Below are positions 9,463-19,875 of a stretch of DNA of 64,000 bases, in pieces. Source of the DNA: Microbacterium sp. CSI-V (GTDB lineage Bacteria; Actinomycetota; Actinomycetes; Actinomycetales; Microbacteriaceae); the NCBI RefSeq assembly GCF_001984105.1, contig NZ_MTQM01000009.1:1-64000 (forward strand), given 5' to 3'. Below the pieces are notes generated by a model. It ran no database searches. It was not told the origin of the DNA and saw only the letters and a program-made list of their open reading frames with translations. The first letter of the stretch is position 1. Each line of letters starts with the position of its first letter. The position numbers and the translations under genes were made by a program.

Positions 9463-11171
9463 CAGTCGTCTCCCTCCTTCGTGGGGCGGGTACTGCCCTG
9501 GGCTGCGGCGAGCTCCGCGCGCTTGCGCTCCGCGATCGTCTGCCGGCGCTGGGCTTCGCCGCGTGAGCGGTTGGCGCGGCCGGAGACGGCAGCGGCGGGG
9601 GCGCGGAACTGCGCGCGACCGCGGTAGACGGCGCCGAGCGCCTCGGGGTCCATTCCCGACAGGGGGTGGCCCGAGCCGAAGAAGCGCGTCCGCGCCAGCA
9701 GCTGCATCACCGGGTGCGTGAAGAGGATGAAGATGAGGATGTCGATCGCGGTCGTGAGCCCGAGCGTGAACGCGAAGCCCTTCACGGTGGCATCCGCGAG
9801 GATGTAGAGCACGACGGCCGCGAGGATGTTGATCGACTTCGAGATGTAGATCGTGCGCTTCGCGCGCGCCCAGCCGTCCTCGACGGCGGCGGTGATGGAC
9901 TTGCCGTCGCGGAGTTCGTCGCGGATGCGTTCGAAGTAGACGATGAACGAGTCGGCGGTGAAGCCGATCGTGACGATCAGACCCGCGACGCCCGCCAACG
10001 ACAGGCGGAAGCCCATCCGCCAGGCCAGGATGCAGAGCAGGACGTAGGTCAGGACCGCCATGACGCCGAGGGACGCGATGATCACCGTTCCGAGCGCGCG
10101 GTAGACGATCAGCGAGTAGACGGCGACCAGCCCGAGTCCGATAAGGCCCGCGATGAGGCCGACCTGCAGCTGCTGAGAGCCGAGGGTGGCCGAGACGGTG
10201 TCCGAGCTGACGACGGTGAAGCTCAGCGGCAGCGCGCCGTACTTCAGCTGGTCGGCGAGGGCCTTGGACGACTCCTGCGTGAAGCTGCCCGTGATGCTCG
10301 GGCGGCCGTCCACGATGATCCCGTTCATCGACGGCGCGGAGAGGACCGTGCCGTCGAGCACGAAGGCGAACTGGTTCAGAGGGGCCTGGGCGCCGTAGAG
10401 GCGCTGGCTGATCTTGCCGAAGGTCTCGGTGCCCTGGTCGTTGAAGACGAGGTTCACGGCCCACTGCCCGGTGTTCTGCTCCTGGCCGTTCGTCGCGTTG
10501 CTGATGTCGGTGCCATCGAGCTCGACCGGTCCGAGGATGTACTTGATCGACCCGTCTTCGCTGCACGTGATGAGCGGCTGGTCGACGGGAGCCTGGGCCG
10601 GGTTGTTCGTCGGGTTGGCGCAGTCGTACGCGAGGAACTGGGCCTGCAGGGCCGGGGTGATCCACGACGTGTCGCTGCCGCTGGTCGGCGACGCGGTGGG
10701 TGTGGCCTGCAGCGACGGGTCGGGGGTCGGGTACGGCGTGTTCTGGCCGTCCTCGCCGACGAACGACGTCGCGGGCGAACCGGTGAACAGCACCGCGCGC
10801 AGCTGCAGCTGCGCGGAGCTCTGGATCCGCTGGCGCGTGGCTTCGTCGGCCTCGCCGGGGATCTGCACGACGATGTTCTTCCCGCCCTCGGTCGCCACAT
10901 CCGCCTCACCGACACCGGAGGCGTCGACGCGCTGACGGATGATCGACACCGCCTGGTCGAGCTGGTCCTTGTTGGGGTCGGCGCCGTCGGTGGTCTGAGC
11001 TTGCAGGATGATCTGGGTGCCGCCCTGCAGATCGAGAGCGAGGGACGGGGCCCAGGAGCTGGCCTGGAAGACGTACACACCGAGCGAGTTGATGCCGAAC
11101 AGCACGCCCGTGATGGCGAGCAGTCCGAGCAGTACGCGCCAGGCGTGACGGACGGGAGTTGAGGGCGCCAC
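9462..11171 (-). CDS. secD: protein translocase subunit SecD
   Basis: This encodes about 569 residues. The first helix (WRVLLGLLAITGVLFGINSLGVYVF) is followed by the LALDLQGGTQIIL motif. The periplasmic region is interrupted by a Ser/Thr/Pro-rich stretch with DPSLQATPTASPTSGSD. A C-terminal block of five helices carries GFTADSFIVYFERIRDELRDG. I start it at GTG 11171, just before the conserved region. A start at 11270 would run back into yajC. The C terminus has an extra basic tail (RAQFRAPAAAVSGRANRSRGEAQRRQ region) that is likely cytoplasmic. It is part of yajC-secD-secF. Confidence 0.94.
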   Translation of the reverse strand: MAPSTPVRHAWRVLLGLLAITGVLFGINSLGVYVFQASSWAPSLALDLQGGTQIILQAQTTDGADPNKDQLDQAVSIIRQRVDASGVGEADVATEGGKNIVVQIPGEADEATRQRIQSSAQLQLRAVLFTGSPATSFVGEDGQNTPYPTPDPSLQATPTASPTSGSDTSWITPALQAQFLAYDCANPTNNPAQAPVDQPLITCSEDGSIKYILGPVELDGTDISNATNGQEQNTGQWAVNLVFNDQGTETFGKISQRLYGAQAPLNQFAFVLDGTVLSAPSMNGIIVDGRPSITGSFTQESSKALADQLKYGALPLSFTVVSSDTVSATLGSQQLQVGLIAGLIGLGLVAVYSLIVYRALGTVIIASLGVMAVLTYVLLCILAWRMGFRLSLAGVAGLIVTIGFTADSFIVYFERIRDELRDGKSITAAVEDGWARAKRTIYISKSINILAAVVLYILADATVKGFAFTLGLTTAIDILIFILFTHPVMQLLARTRFFGSGHPLSGMDPEALGAVYRGRAQFRAPAAAVSGRANRSRGEAQRRQTIAERKRAELAAAQGSTRPTKEGDD

Positions 11172-11217
11172 GGAGTCGGCTTTCTGTGCGGCGGTGAACG
11201 GGAAGGGCGGAGGGACG

Positions 11218-11667
11218 TCAGGCCTGCGGGCGGTCCTTGTCGTCGCGCTCGGCCTCAGCCTGTCGGGCACGGTGGTCGTCGCTGATCGAGGTGATGTCGC
11301 CGTCGGCGACGCCGGCGACGTACTCGGCCTCGGACTCCTCGGCCGCGATGAACTCGTCCTCGGTCACGAAGCCCTCGGCGGGGCTCACGATGCGGAGAAC
11401 GGCCTGGCTGTGCACCTTGATGACCACGCCGGGAGCGATCTCGACCTGGGCGGGCTTGTCGAGGTCTTCACCGTCGTACTCGACGATCGTGCCGTACAGG
11501 CCACCCTGCAGCAGCACCTCGGAGCCGGGAACGGTCTGGCGCGCCTTCTCCTCCTGCTCGAGCTTCTGCTTCTGCATGCGACGACGCGAGCTGTAGAACA
11601 TGAAGACCAGCAGGCCGATCAGCAGAATGATCAGGCCGTAGTTGGCGAAGAAGCTCGCGAAATCCAT
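11218..11667 (-). CDS. yajC: preprotein translocase subunit YajC
   Basis: This encodes 149 residues: one N-terminal transmembrane helix (YGLIILLIGLLVFMFY), the family's RRRMQKQ motif, then the small beta domain with VLLQGGLYGTIVEYDGE. The tail is longer and more acidic than in E. coli YajC, as is common in actinobacteria, and ends in charged residues. YajC is an accessory subunit of SecDF. It lies about 80 bp downstream of ruvB and 46 bp upstream of secD, so the Sec and Ruv genes may share transcripts. Confidence 0.95.
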   Translation of the reverse strand: MDFASFFANYGLIILLIGLLVFMFYSSRRRMQKQKLEQEEKARQTVPGSEVLLQGGLYGTIVEYDGEDLDKPAQVEIAPGVVIKVHSQAVLRIVSPAEGFVTEDEFIAAEESEAEYVAGVADGDITSISDDHRARQAEAERDDKDRPQA

Positions 11668-11746
11668 GGAGGCGGTGCACCTTTCGATTCAGGCGCACCG
11701 TGCGGCACTGCCTGTGGGGGTCGGGGAATCCCCCGCCGAGTATAGG

Positions 11747-12796
11747 TCATCCCCCTTGACTGAATCGGAGCAGTCCGTCGGGGTGGGGAGCGCCGAGGTG
11801 GTCGTACGCTTCGGGCGTCGCGACCCGGCCGCGCGGGGTGCGCCCCATGAAGCCGATCCGCACGAGATACGGCTCGACGACCGACTCGATGGTCTCCGGC
11901 TCCTCGCCGACGGCGACCGCCAGGGTGCTGAGGCCGACCGGCCCCCCGCGGAACCGTCGTACGAGGGCGTCGAGCACCGCCCGGTCGAGGCGGTCCAAGC
12001 CGATGGCATCCACGTCGTAGAGGTCGAGCGCGGCGTCGACCGTGCGGACGTCGGCGTCGCCGGCATCCGTCCCGGTCGAGGGCCCGTGCACGACGAGGTA
12101 GTCGCGCACGCGCCGCAGCAGACGGTTGGCGATGCGGGGCGTGCCGCGCGAGCGGCGGGCGATCTCGGTGCGTGCGGTGCCGGGAAGACCGACGTCGAGC
12201 ATGGATGCCGACCGCGAGACGACCCGCTCGAGCTCTTCCGGCTCGTAGTACTCGAGGTGGGCGGTGAAGCCGAACCGGTCGCGCAGCGGGTTGGGGAGGA
12301 GTCCCGCGCGCGTCGTCGCCCCCACCAGCGTGAAGGGAGCGAGGTCGAGGGGGATGCTCGTCGCCCCGGCCCCCTTGCCGACCATGATGTCGATGCGGAA
12401 GTCCTCCATCGCGAGGTACAGCATCTCTTCGGCGGAGCGCGCCATGCGATGGATCTCGTCGATGAAGAGCACCTCGCCCGGTGTCAGCGACGACAGCAGC
12501 GCGGCGAGGTCGCCCGCGTGCTGGATGGCCGGTCCGCTGGACAGGCGCAGCGGGCGGCCGCTCTCGTGCGCCACGATCATCGCGAGCGTGGTCTTGCCGA
12601 GGCCGGGAGGGCCCGAGAGCAGGATGTGGTCGGGCGAGCGCTGCTGGATGCGAGCCGCGTCGAGGAGGAGTTGCAGTTGACCGCGCACCTTCTGCTGTCC
12701 GACGAACTCGCTGAGCGAGGTGGGACGCAGGGCGCCCTCGATCGCCAGCTCGGTCTCGTCGTCGGGGGAGCCGGCGTCGCGCACGACGTCAGCCAC
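11747..12796 (-). CDS. ruvB: Holliday junction branch-migration ATPase RuvB
   Basis: This 349-residue AAA+ motor drives branch migration with RuvA. Motifs present are the N-terminal [15 protein letters not shown], Walker [10 protein letters not shown], Walker [10 protein letters not shown], sensor 1 [18 protein letters not shown] and a C-terminal winged helix ending [17 protein letters not shown]. The GTG start at 12796 overlaps the end of ruvA by 8 nt, giving translational coupling. The reading frame extends upstream, but that part is antisense-like shadow sequence with no RuvB similarity. Confidence 0.97.
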   Translation of the reverse strand: MADVVRDAGSPDDETELAIEGALRPTSLSEFVGQQKVRGQLQLLLDAARIQQRSPDHILLSGPPGLGKTTLAMIVAHESGRPLRLSSGPAIQHAGDLAALLSSLTPGEVLFIDEIHRMARSAEEMLYLAMEDFRIDIMVGKGAGATSIPLDLAPFTLVGATTRAGLLPNPLRDRFGFTAHLEYYEPEELERVVSRSASMLDVGLPGTARTEIARRSRGTPRIANRLLRRVRDYLVVHGPSTGTDAGDADVRTVDAALDLYDVDAIGLDRLDRAVLDALVRRFRGGPVGLSTLAVAVGEEPETIESVVEPYLVRIGFMGRTPRGRVATPEAYDHLGAPHPDGLLRFSQGG

Positions 12797-13409
12797 CGAC
12801 GGGCTCCTTGCGCGCGGGGCCCAGCAGCGCGAGCGTGAGCCGGAGCAGTGCCTGGACCGAGGCCCGGTCGGCGTCGGCGGCGTTCTCGGCGACGGATGCC
12901 ACGGCCTCGGCCGCGACGCGTTCGCTCCACCCGAGTCCGATGAGGGCCTGGGTGACCTGCAGGGGTACCTGACCGTGCGGGGCGACCGCGGCCGGGGCTT
13001 GCGTCGCGGGGACGGCGAGCTTCCCGGCGAGCTGCACCACGATGAGCTTCGCGGTCTTCGGGCCGATTCCCGATACGCGCTTGAAGGGCGCATCGTCGTC
13101 ATCGGTGACCGCCTGTGCGATCTGCGGCACCGTCAGCGACGAGAGCACCCCCATCGCGGACTTCGGCCCGACGCCGGTGACGCCGATGAGCTGCGTGAAG
13201 ACCGTCAGCTCTTCGCGCGTCTCGAAACCGAAGAGCGACAGGGCGTCTTCGCGGACCACGAGGTGCGTGTGCAGGTGGACCTGCGCACCGACGTGGGTGG
13301 TCCGCGCGACCTGGGGAGTCACCGCCACCGAGAGCCCCACTCCCCCGACGACCACGACGAGTGCGTCGTCGCCGACGTGCGCGGCGACACCCTGCAGCGA
13401 AGAGATCAT
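12789..13409 (-). CDS. ruvA: Holliday junction DNA helicase subunit RuvA
   Basis: This 206-residue protein starts [19 protein letters not shown], the OB-fold of domain I. Helix-hairpin-helix motifs follow ([19 protein letters not shown] and [20 protein letters not shown]). After a Pro/Ala-rich linker comes the C-terminal domain III that contacts RuvB ([19 protein letters not shown]). It recognises the four-way junction. A TAGGCT hexamer (13416-13421) ends 6 nt before the ATG and overlaps the ruvC stop, so ruvA can also be transcribed as a leaderless message. Confidence 0.97.
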   Translation of the reverse strand: MISSLQGVAAHVGDDALVVVVGGVGLSVAVTPQVARTTHVGAQVHLHTHLVVREDALSLFGFETREELTVFTQLIGVTGVGPKSAMGVLSSLTVPQIAQAVTDDDDAPFKRVSGIGPKTAKLIVVQLAGKLAVPATQAPAAVAPHGQVPLQVTQALIGLGWSERVAAEAVASVAENAADADRASVQALLRLTLALLGPARKEPVGG

Positions 13410-13418
13410 GGGTCGAGC

Positions 13419-14024
13419 CTACGCGCCGGTTCGGACCTTTGTTCGAGCGACACGCGTCGCCGGGGCGCTCTGTCGCTTCTCGGCATCGCGCCACGCCCTC
13501 TGGGCGGGGGTCAGGGCACCGCCGGTCGCGGGCGCAGCCGCTCCCCCGCGCCAGCCGTGACACAGGGCGATGGCGAGGGCGTCGGCCGCGTCGGCGGGCT
13601 GGGGAAGGGCATCCAGGCGGAGTACCCGCGCCACCATCGTCTGCACCTGCAGCTTGTCGGCCGAGCCGTAGCCGGTCACGGCGGCCTTGACCTCGCTCGG
13701 CGTGTGGGTGGCCGCGGGGATTCCGTGTTCGGCGGCGAGCAGGAGGGCGATGCCGCTGGCCTGCGCGGTACCCATCACCGAGTGGCGGTTGTTCTGGGCG
13801 AACACGCGCTCGACGGCGACGACGTGGGGATCGTGGGCGTTCAGCACCGCGCGGATCCCCGCGGCGATCGCGGCGAGGCGCTTCTCGATGGGATCGGCGA
13901 CGGCGGAGCGGACCACCCCGACATGCACGAGGGATGCCGTGCGGTCGGGCGAGACGTCGACCACGCCGATGCCGCAGCGCGTCAGGCCCGGGTCGATGCC
14001 GAGGACGCGCAGAGAACGAGACAC
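13419..14024 (-). CDS. ruvC: crossover junction endodeoxyribonuclease RuvC
   Basis: This encodes about 201 residues. The RNase H-fold resolvase motifs are present: [15 protein letters not shown] (first catalytic Asp), [11 protein letters not shown] (Glu), and a C-terminal [14 protein letters not shown] with the last acidic pair. It cuts Holliday junctions paired with RuvAB. I start it at GTG 14024, because TAGCGT (14032-14037) ends 7 nt upstream, a leaderless geometry. GTG 14033 lies in the same frame. A Lys/Arg/Ala-rich tail extends beyond the E. coli protein. Confidence 0.95.
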   Translation of the reverse strand: MSRSLRVLGIDPGLTRCGIGVVDVSPDRTASLVHVGVVRSAVADPIEKRLAAIAAGIRAVLNAHDPHVVAVERVFAQNNRHSVMGTAQASGIALLLAAEHGIPAATHTPSEVKAAVTGYGSADKLQVQTMVARVLRLDALPQPADAADALAIALCHGWRGGAAAPATGGALTPAQRAWRDAEKRQSAPATRVARTKVRTGA

Positions 14025-14072
14025 GACCCCCACGCTAGGCGCAGGGGTCGTGGAGAAGGGCAGGGCGCGCCC

Positions 14073-14831
14073 TTACTCGTCGTTCTCGAGCTCGGCCTGC
14101 ACCTCGGGGGTCATGTCGAAGTTCGTGTAGACGTTCTGCACGTCGTCGCTGTCTTCGAGGGCGTCGATCAAACGGAAGACCTTGCGGGCGGTGTCGGCGT
14201 CGACCTCGACCTTGAGGGAGGGGACGAACTCGACGTCGGCGGAGTCGTACTCGATGCCGGCCTCCTGCAGCGCGGAGCGCACCGACACGAGGTCGCTCGC
14301 CTCGGTGATGACGCCGAAGCCCTCGCCGTGCGGCTCGACCTCTTCGGCGCCGGCCTCGAGCACGGCGAGCATGACGTCGTCCTCGGTGGTGCCCTCGGAC
14401 GGGACCACGATGACGCCCTTCCGGCTGAAGTTGTAGGCGACGCTGCCCGGGTCGGCGAGGGTGCCGCCGTTACGACTGAGGGCGGTACGCACCTCGGCCG
14501 CGGCGCGGTTCTTGTTGTCGGTCAGACACTCGATGAGGAAGGCGACGCCGTTGGGGCCGTAGCCCTCGTACATGATCGAGGCGTACTCGACGGCCTCGCC
14601 GCCGATACCGGCCCCGCGCTTGATCGCACGGTCGATGTTGTCTTTGGGGACCGAGGTCTTCTTGGCCTTGAGCACCGCGTCGAAGAGCGTCGGGTTGCCC
14701 TGGAGGTCCGCCCCACCGAGCTTGGCGGCGACCTCGATGTTCTTGATCAGCTTGGCCCACGACTTGGCGCGGCGGGAGTCGATGACCGCCTTCTTGTGCT
14801 TGGTCGTGGCCCATTTGGAGTGTCCGGACAT
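14073..14831 (-). CDS. yebC: YebC/PmpR-family protein
   Basis: This 252-residue protein has the invariant start [23 protein letters not shown] and the [23 protein letters not shown] motif of the family. YebC-type proteins have been reported both as transcription regulators and as factors that relieve ribosome stalling. The sequence cannot distinguish these. The conserved neighbours ruvC and pdxT are usual. TAGACT (14839-14844) ends 7 nt before the ATG and overlaps the pdxT stop, indicating a leaderless promoter inside the cluster. Confidence 0.96.
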   Translation of the reverse strand: MSGHSKWATTKHKKAVIDSRRAKSWAKLIKNIEVAAKLGGADLQGNPTLFDAVLKAKKTSVPKDNIDRAIKRGAGIGGEAVEYASIMYEGYGPNGVAFLIECLTDNKNRAAAEVRTALSRNGGTLADPGSVAYNFSRKGVIVVPSEGTTEDDVMLAVLEAGAEEVEPHGEGFGVITEASDLVSVRSALQEAGIEYDSADVEFVPSLKVEVDADTARKVFRLIDALEDSDDVQNVYTNFDMTPEVQAELENDE

Positions 14832-14841
14832 GGGTTCCAGT

Positions 14842-15462
14842 CTAGAGCGCGGGCGCCGACACCCCGGCGCGGTTGCGGACACGGTCGAGGAAGCGTGCGT
14901 GGAAGCGCGTCTCGCCGGTGGATTCGGGGTGAAACGCGAGCCCCAGGAGGTTGTCCTGCTCCACGGCGACGACGCGACCGTCGGGCAGGGTCGCCAGGGG
15001 GGTGGCATCCGGGCCCGTCTCGGTCACCACGGGCGCGCGGATGAACACGGCGTGCACCGGCGGCTCGCCCAGGACGGGGACGGCCAGGTCGGTCTCGAAC
15101 GACTGCGTCTGCGAGCCGAACGCGTTGCGCTGCACCCGGACGTCGAGCCCGCCGAACGTGCGCTGGCCCTCGATCGCGCCGTCGATGTGGTCGGCGAGGA
15201 GGATCAGCCCCGCGCACGTGCCGAGCACCGGGAGGCCGTCGGCGATCGCGGCGCGGATCGGATCGAACAGGTCGAACGCCCGCGCGAGCTTGTCGATGAC
15301 GCTCGACTCCCCGCCCGGGAGCACGAGCCCCTCCACCTCGACCAGCTCCGACGTCCGCCGGACGGGCCGGGCGTCGGCGCCCAGGTCCGCGAGCACGCGC
15401 AGGTGCTCGCGGACATCGCCCTGGAGGGCGAGGACGCCGACGCGGGGGCTGTTACCAGCCAC
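14842..15462 (-). CDS. pdxT: PLP synthase glutaminase subunit
   Basis: This 206-residue class I-type glutamine amidotransferase supplies ammonia to PdxS for pyridoxal 5'-phosphate synthesis. Motifs are [27 protein letters not shown], the nucleophile in [12 protein letters not shown], and the His-Glu pair in [16 protein letters not shown]. Its GTG start lies inside the end of pdxS, an 11-nt overlap, so the two subunits are coupled. The family's length and motifs are complete. Confidence 0.97.
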   Translation of the reverse strand: MAGNSPRVGVLALQGDVREHLRVLADLGADARPVRRTSELVEVEGLVLPGGESSVIDKLARAFDLFDPIRAAIADGLPVLGTCAGLILLADHIDGAIEGQRTFGGLDVRVQRNAFGSQTQSFETDLAVPVLGEPPVHAVFIRAPVVTETGPDATPLATLPDGRVVAVEQDNLLGLAFHPESTGETRFHARFLDRVRNRAGVSAPAL

Positions 15463-16336
15463 GCTCGGCCAGGCGGTGCGGCGCGGGGAGGTCGGCGACG
15501 TTGATGCCCACCATCGCCTCGCCGAGACCGCGCGAAGCCTCGGCCACGACCTTCGGGTCGTCGTGGAAGGTGGTGGCCTTCACGATCGCGGCGGCACGCT
15601 GCGCGGGGTTCCCGGACTTGAAGATGCCCGACCCGACGAACACGCCGTCGGCGCCGAGTTGCATCATCATCGCGGCGTCGGCCGGGGTGGCCACGCCGCC
15701 GGCGGTGAAGAGGACCACCGGGAGCTTCCCGGTCTCGGCGATCTCGGCGACGAGTTCGTACGGGGCCTGCAGCTCCTTGGCCGCGACGTACAGCTCGTCC
15801 TTGGTCTTCGCGCGCAGCGCGTTGATCTCGCCCGTGATGGTCCGGATGTGCTTGGTCGCCTCGGAGACGTCGCCGGTCCCGGCCTCGCCCTTCGAGCGGA
15901 TCATCGCCGCGCCCTCGGTGATGCGGCGGAGAGCCTCGCCCAGGTTGGTCGCGCCGCACACGAACGGAACGGTGAAGTTCCACTTGTCGATGTGGTTGAC
16001 GTAGTCGGCGGGCGAGAGCACCTCGGACTCGTCGATGTAGTCGACACCGAGCTCCTGCAGGATCTGCGCCTCGACGAAGTGCCCGATGCGCGCCTTGGCC
16101 ATCACGGGGATCGAGACCGTCGCGATGATGTCGTCGATGAGGTCGGGGTCGCTCATGCGGGCCACGCCGCCCTGCGCGCGGATGTCCGCGGGAACGCGCT
16201 CGAGGGCCATGACGGCGACGGCGCCGGCATCCTCGGCGATGCGGGCCTGCTCCGCGGTGACGACGTCCATGATGACGCCGCCCTTGAGCATCTCGGCGAG
16301 TCCGCGCTTGACGCGGGAGGTTCCGGTGTCGGTCAT
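15452..16336 (-). CDS. pdxS: PLP synthase lyase subunit
   Basis: This 294-residue (beta/alpha)8 enzyme makes PLP from ribose 5-phosphate, glyceraldehyde 3-phosphate and PdxT-derived ammonia. Signatures are [17 protein letters not shown], the catalytic lysine in [16 protein letters not shown], and the C-terminal [15 protein letters not shown]. The ATG follows a GAAGGG site. It is the first gene of the leftward pdxST-ruv-sec run and diverges from the MocR-type regulator, with a dyad between them. Confidence 0.98.
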   Translation of the reverse strand: MTDTGTSRVKRGLAEMLKGGVIMDVVTAEQARIAEDAGAVAVMALERVPADIRAQGGVARMSDPDLIDDIIATVSIPVMAKARIGHFVEAQILQELGVDYIDESEVLSPADYVNHIDKWNFTVPFVCGATNLGEALRRITEGAAMIRSKGEAGTGDVSEATKHIRTITGEINALRAKTKDELYVAAKELQAPYELVAEIAETGKLPVVLFTAGGVATPADAAMMMQLGADGVFVGSGIFKSGNPAQRAAAIVKATTFHDDPKVVAEASRGLGEAMVGINVADLPAPHRLAERGW

Positions 16337-16367
16337 TGTCGATTCCCTTCGCGCTTCGGGGCGCTTT

Positions 16368-16383
16368 TTTGGCTTAGGCCAAA
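16368..16383. promoter_or_regulatory. candidate PdxR operator between pdxS and the MocR gene
   Basis: TTTGGC and GCCAAA flank TTAG, a 16-bp inverted repeat in the 99-bp divergent region, which is AT-rich relative to its surroundings. A TAGGCT -10-like element for the rightward gene lies at 16404-16409. MocR-type PdxR proteins usually bind in the intergenic region they share with pdxST. The exact site here is inferred. Confidence 0.45.
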
Positions 16384-16435
16384 CCGTAGCATGACGCAGG
16401 ACGTAGGCTGGAGGGAGCGAGAGGGGAGGGGGCGC

Positions 16436-17776
16436 ATGACCGTCGACATCACCGGGCGCTCGGCATCCGAGATCGCCGCGGACCTGCGGGAGCGCATCGA
16501 GCGCGGACAGCTGCAGCCGGGCGATGCACTCGCCCCCGTGCGCGCCCTCGCCGCCGAGCTCGGCGTGAACCGCAACACCGTCGTCGCCGCCTACCGCCTG
16601 CTCGCCCAGGCCGGACTCGTCGTCGCGCGCGGGCGGGGCGGCACGCGGGTCGCCGGCCTCGCTCCCGTGGCGCAGGAGGGGTATGCGGCCGGGACCGTGC
16701 TGCGCGACGTCGGCACGGGCAACCCCGACCCGTCGCTCATCCCCGACCCCGCCGCCGCCCTCGCGCGGTCGGGTCGTCCCGTGCTGTACGGCGAGCCGGT
16801 CGTCGACCCGGGGCTGGAGGCGTGGGCACGCGAATGGATGGCCGAGGGACTGCCCGACGGTGCTCCCCGCATCACCGTGACCAGCGGCGCGAGCGACGCG
16901 ATCGAGCGACTGCTGGCCCAGGCACTGCAGCGCGACGACGCCGTCGCCCTCGAAGACCCCTGCTTCCTCTCGGCGCTGCACACGGTCCGTCAGGGCGGCT
17001 ATCGCGCGGTGCCGGTGGCGGTGGATGCCGAGGGCATGACCGTCGAGGGGTTGCGGGCCGCGCTGGCCGACGGCGTCCGGGCGGTGATCTGCACGCCGCG
17101 CGCGCACAACCCCACCGGCGCGAGCCTCACCGAAGAACGCGCGGCGCAGCTTCGGGCGGTGCTCGCGGACCACCCCTACGTGCTGGTCATCGAGGACGAC
17201 CACTTCTCGCTGCTCTCGCGCGCTCCCCTCCGCTCGGTCATCGGGGACGCCCAGCAGCGGTGGGCCCGCATCCGCTCGGTGTCGAAGTTCCTCGGACCGG
17301 ACATGTGCCTCGCGGTCGTGGCATCCGACGACGAGACCGCCGACCGACTCGCGCTGCGTCTCACCCCGGGCACGACCTGGGTGAGCCACATCCTCCAGCG
17401 GCTCACGCTCGCCCTCGTCACCGACCCCGAGGTGCGCCAGGGGATCGACCGGGCCGCGGCGCACTACGCCGCCCGCAACGACGCGTTCGCGGCAGCCCTC
17501 GAGACCCGCGGACTGCCCGTCTCCGTCGGCGACGGCCTCAACCTGTGGATGCCGCTCCCGGTCCCCGCCGCCCGTGTTCGCGAAGACCTCATGCGCCGCG
17601 GCTGGCTGGTCCGCGACGGCGACCACTTCTTCCTCTCCCCCGACACCGCCGGCGACTACCTCCGCCTCACCGTCCACCAGCTCGACGACCAGGAGGCGAC
17701 GGCCCTCGCCGACGACCTCGCCACGGCCGTCGCCGCGCTCCGGCCGACGCCGCGAGGTGGGAGGATCGAAGGATGA
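16436..17776 (+). CDS. pdxR: MocR-type (GntR/aminotransferase) regulator of PLP synthesis
   Basis: This encodes 446 residues. An N-terminal GntR winged helix ([52 protein letters not shown]) is joined to a fold-type I aminotransferase-like domain. That domain has the [27 protein letters not shown] and [10 protein letters not shown] motifs and a PLP-lysine region [11 protein letters not shown]. In such proteins PLP binding modulates DNA binding. In Corynebacterium the homologue activates pdxST. The ATG has GGGGAGGGGG just upstream. It diverges from pdxS and its TGA overlaps the pdxY ATG, which strongly supports a role in vitamin B6 control. Confidence 0.88.
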   Translation: MTVDITGRSASEIAADLRERIERGQLQPGDALAPVRALAAELGVNRNTVVAAYRLLAQAGLVVARGRGGTRVAGLAPVAQEGYAAGTVLRDVGTGNPDPSLIPDPAAALARSGRPVLYGEPVVDPGLEAWAREWMAEGLPDGAPRITVTSGASDAIERLLAQALQRDDAVALEDPCFLSALHTVRQGGYRAVPVAVDAEGMTVEGLRAALADGVRAVICTPRAHNPTGASLTEERAAQLRAVLADHPYVLVIEDDHFSLLSRAPLRSVIGDAQQRWARIRSVSKFLGPDMCLAVVASDDETADRLALRLTPGTTWVSHILQRLTLALVTDPEVRQGIDRAAAHYAARNDAFAAALETRGLPVSVGDGLNLWMPLPVPAARVREDLMRRGWLVRDGDHFFLSPDTAGDYLRLTVHQLDDQEATALADDLATAVAALRPTPRGGRIEG

Positions 17777-18624
17777 AGGTCCTCTCGATCCAGTCGGCCG
17801 TCGCGTACGGCCACGTCGGAAACTCGGCCGCCGTCTTCCCGCTCCAGCGCATCGGCGTGGAGGTGCTGCCCGTCTACACGGTCACCTTTTCCAACCACAC
17901 CGGCTACGGCGCGTGGCGAGGGCCCCTGATCTCCCCCTCCGACGTCGCGGACGTCATCACCGGGATCGAGGAGCGCGGGGTCCTCGGCGAGATCGACGTG
18001 GTCCTGTCGGGCTACCAGGGCGGCGAGGGCATCGCCGACGTCATCATCGACGCCGTCGCGCGGGTGAAGAAGGCGAATCCGGACGCCGTCTACGCGTGCG
18101 ACCCGGTCATGGGCAACGCCAAATCGGGCTGCTTCGTCGCACCGGCCATCCCCGAGCTCCTGCGCGAGCGGGTGATCCCGGTGGCGGACATCATCACGCC
18201 CAACCAGTTCGAACTCGGCTTCCTCACCGGCACCGAGCCCGGGAGCATCGAGTCGACGCTCGACTCCGCCGACCTCGCGCGCGCCCGCGGACCCCGCACG
18301 GTCCTCGTCACGAGCGTCGAGCGACCCGACCGCGAGCCCGACACGATCGAGATGATGGTCGTCGACGACGGCGGTGCCTGGATCGTGCAGACGCCGCTCA
18401 TCCCGATGAAGGCCAACGGCTCGGGCGACGTCACGGCAGCGCTCTTCACGTCCCACTACCGCCGGAGCGGCGACGCCGCCGACGCGCTCGCGCGCACGGC
18501 ATCCAGCGTGTTCGATCTGCTCTCGAACACGTACGAGGCCGGCTCGCGCGAGCTGCTGCTCGTCGAGTCGCAGGAGGCGTACGCGCACCCGCGCCTGCAG
18601 TTCCCCGTGCGGCGGGTGCGCTGA
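17773..18624 (+). CDS. pdxY: pyridoxal kinase
   Basis: This 283-residue ribokinase-family enzyme phosphorylates pyridoxal in the salvage route. It shows [21 protein letters not shown] at the N terminus, [29 protein letters not shown], and the phosphoryl-transfer loop [14 protein letters not shown]. It overlaps the MocR gene by an ATGA, so regulator and kinase are co-translated. The locus therefore pairs de novo synthesis (pdxST, leftward) with salvage (pdxY, rightward) around one regulatory region. Confidence 0.94.
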   Translation: MKVLSIQSAVAYGHVGNSAAVFPLQRIGVEVLPVYTVTFSNHTGYGAWRGPLISPSDVADVITGIEERGVLGEIDVVLSGYQGGEGIADVIIDAVARVKKANPDAVYACDPVMGNAKSGCFVAPAIPELLRERVIPVADIITPNQFELGFLTGTEPGSIESTLDSADLARARGPRTVLVTSVERPDREPDTIEMMVVDDGGAWIVQTPLIPMKANGSGDVTAALFTSHYRRSGDAADALARTASSVFDLLSNTYEAGSRELLLVESQEAYAHPRLQFPVRRVR

Positions 18625-18652
18625 GGCATCCCCCGCCCGCCGGGTCCCGGCG

Positions 18653-19261
18653 TCAGCCGCCGTAGACCTCGGTGTACGCGTCGAGCCAGCCGGCGGTGTC
18701 GCGCGGGCACATGTACGTCGTGCCGTAGACCATGAGGTTGGCGATGGGCGCCTCCGCCGCCGTGCGCTCGTCCCCCTCGAGGCTCTGGTCGACGAGCTGG
18801 GCGAAGAGCGGCGACGTCGCCACGTGCGTGCGGAGCGTATCCGCATTCACGACGTGCGAGTTCAGGATCGCGGTCTCGCACGCGTCGGAGACGAGGGCGA
18901 GCGAGAGGCTCTCGTCATCGGCGGTCCACTCGAACCCCTGCTCCTCGACGTAGGACTTCTGGTCTTCGATGAACTGCTTCTGCGCCGGGGTGACCGCCAG
19001 CGGCGTGCCGTCGAGGGGCAGCTGCTGCTCCTGAAGGAAGCGATCGCGCTCGGCGATCGGATCCTCCGCCGCCGCGCCCGCGTCGGGGCTGGAGTCGTCC
19101 GTCGGGGAAGGAGTCGCGAGGAAGGGATCTTCGGGCGCGGTCACGGGCGCCTGCATCCCGTCCGGCCCGAGGGGACTCGGAAGCCGGAAGCATCCCGTCG
19201 TCGTCCCGAGCGCCGCAGCGACGATGAGGGTCAGGACGAGGGGACGCAGGGGAGCCTTCAT
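18653..19261 (-). CDS. secreted or lipid-anchored hypothetical protein
   Basis: This encodes 202 residues. The signal sequence (RPLVLTLIVAAALGTTTGC) ends at a cysteine, but the position three before it is Thr rather than Leu, so the lipobox is weak. A Pro/Ser/Asp-rich linker follows, then a helical domain with two cysteines (DACETAIL and YMCPRDTAGWLDAY) that may form a disulfide. The short cysteine domain recalls DUF732-type secreted proteins, but I am not sure. TACGGT (19268-19273) ends 6 nt before the ATG. It converges on pdxY. Confidence 0.65.
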   Translation of the reverse strand: MKAPLRPLVLTLIVAAALGTTTGCFRLPSPLGPDGMQAPVTAPEDPFLATPSPTDDSSPDAGAAAEDPIAERDRFLQEQQLPLDGTPLAVTPAQKQFIEDQKSYVEEQGFEWTADDESLSLALVSDACETAILNSHVVNADTLRTHVATSPLFAQLVDQSLEGDERTAAEAPIANLMVYGTTYMCPRDTAGWLDAYTEVYGG

Positions 19262-19308
19262 TCCCCTACCGTAGCGGCCGGGCGCGCACTCCCCCGTCGA
19301 TCGGTGGG

Positions 19309-19875
19309 TCAGGCGTTCCACGCGTCGGCGACGGTGCGGCGCACGTCGCCGAGCAACTGGGGCAGGGCTTTGGTCTTGGCGATGATCGGGAAGAAGTTGG
19401 CATCCGATGCCCACCGGGGAACGATGTGCTGGTGCAGGTGCGCGTCGACGCCGGCGCCGGCGATCGCCCCCTGGTTCATGCCGAGGTTGAATCCGTCGCA
19501 GCGCGACACGGCGCGGAGCACGCGCATGCCGCGCTGCGTCAGCGCGCCGATCTCGGCGACCTCTTCGTCGGTCGCCTGGTCGTAGGTGGCGATGTGGCGG
19601 TACGGGCACACGAGCAGGTGTCCGGAGTTGTACGGGAAGAGGTTGAGCAGCACGTACGCGCTTTTTCCCCGGGCGACGATCAGGCCGTCCTCGTCCGACT
19701 TCCCCGGAGCCGCGCAGAACGGGCAGTTCTGCTCCATCGGCTCACGACCGGCCTGGATGTAGGCCATGCGGTGCGGTGTCCACAGACGCTGGAACTCGTC
19801 GGGCACCCCCGGGAGCTCCGCGGCGGCGATGATCTGCGCATCGCCGCCGTCGGAGGCATCCGGTTCGTTCGTCAC
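19309..19875 (-). CDS. HIT-family hydrolase (Ap4A phosphorylase-like)
   Basis: This 188-residue protein has the histidine triad in [11 protein letters not shown], the upstream QNCPFC pair that binds metal in this subgroup, and [19 protein letters not shown]. It resembles the actinobacterial HIT protein next to thrS (Rv2613c in M. tuberculosis, reported as a diadenosine tetraphosphate phosphorylase). The GTG overlaps the thrS TGA by 4 nt, so it is coupled to the synthetase. That fits clearance of Ap4A made by aminoacyl-tRNA synthetases. The pgsA/PIM genes I recall next in mycobacteria are absent. Confidence 0.9.
   Translation of the reverse strand: MTNEPDASDGGDAQIIAAAELPGVPDEFQRLWTPHRMAYIQAGREPMEQNCPFCAAPGKSDEDGLIVARGKSAYVLLNLFPYNSGHLLVCPYRHIATYDQATDEEVAEIGALTQRGMRVLRAVSRCDGFNLGMNQGAIAGAGVDAHLHQHIVPRWASDANFFPIIAKTKALPQLLGDVRRTVADAWNA

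Noticed and set aside
16351..16370. GCGC-TTCGGG-GCGC followed by six T residues, looking like a rightward terminator
   Set aside because: No rightward gene lies upstream of it; the sequence is the pdxS leader read from the other strand.
14951..16435. Long upstream extension of the MocR gene frame
   Set aside because: It runs antisense to pdxT and pdxS. The GntR domain and a ribosome site define the start at 16436.
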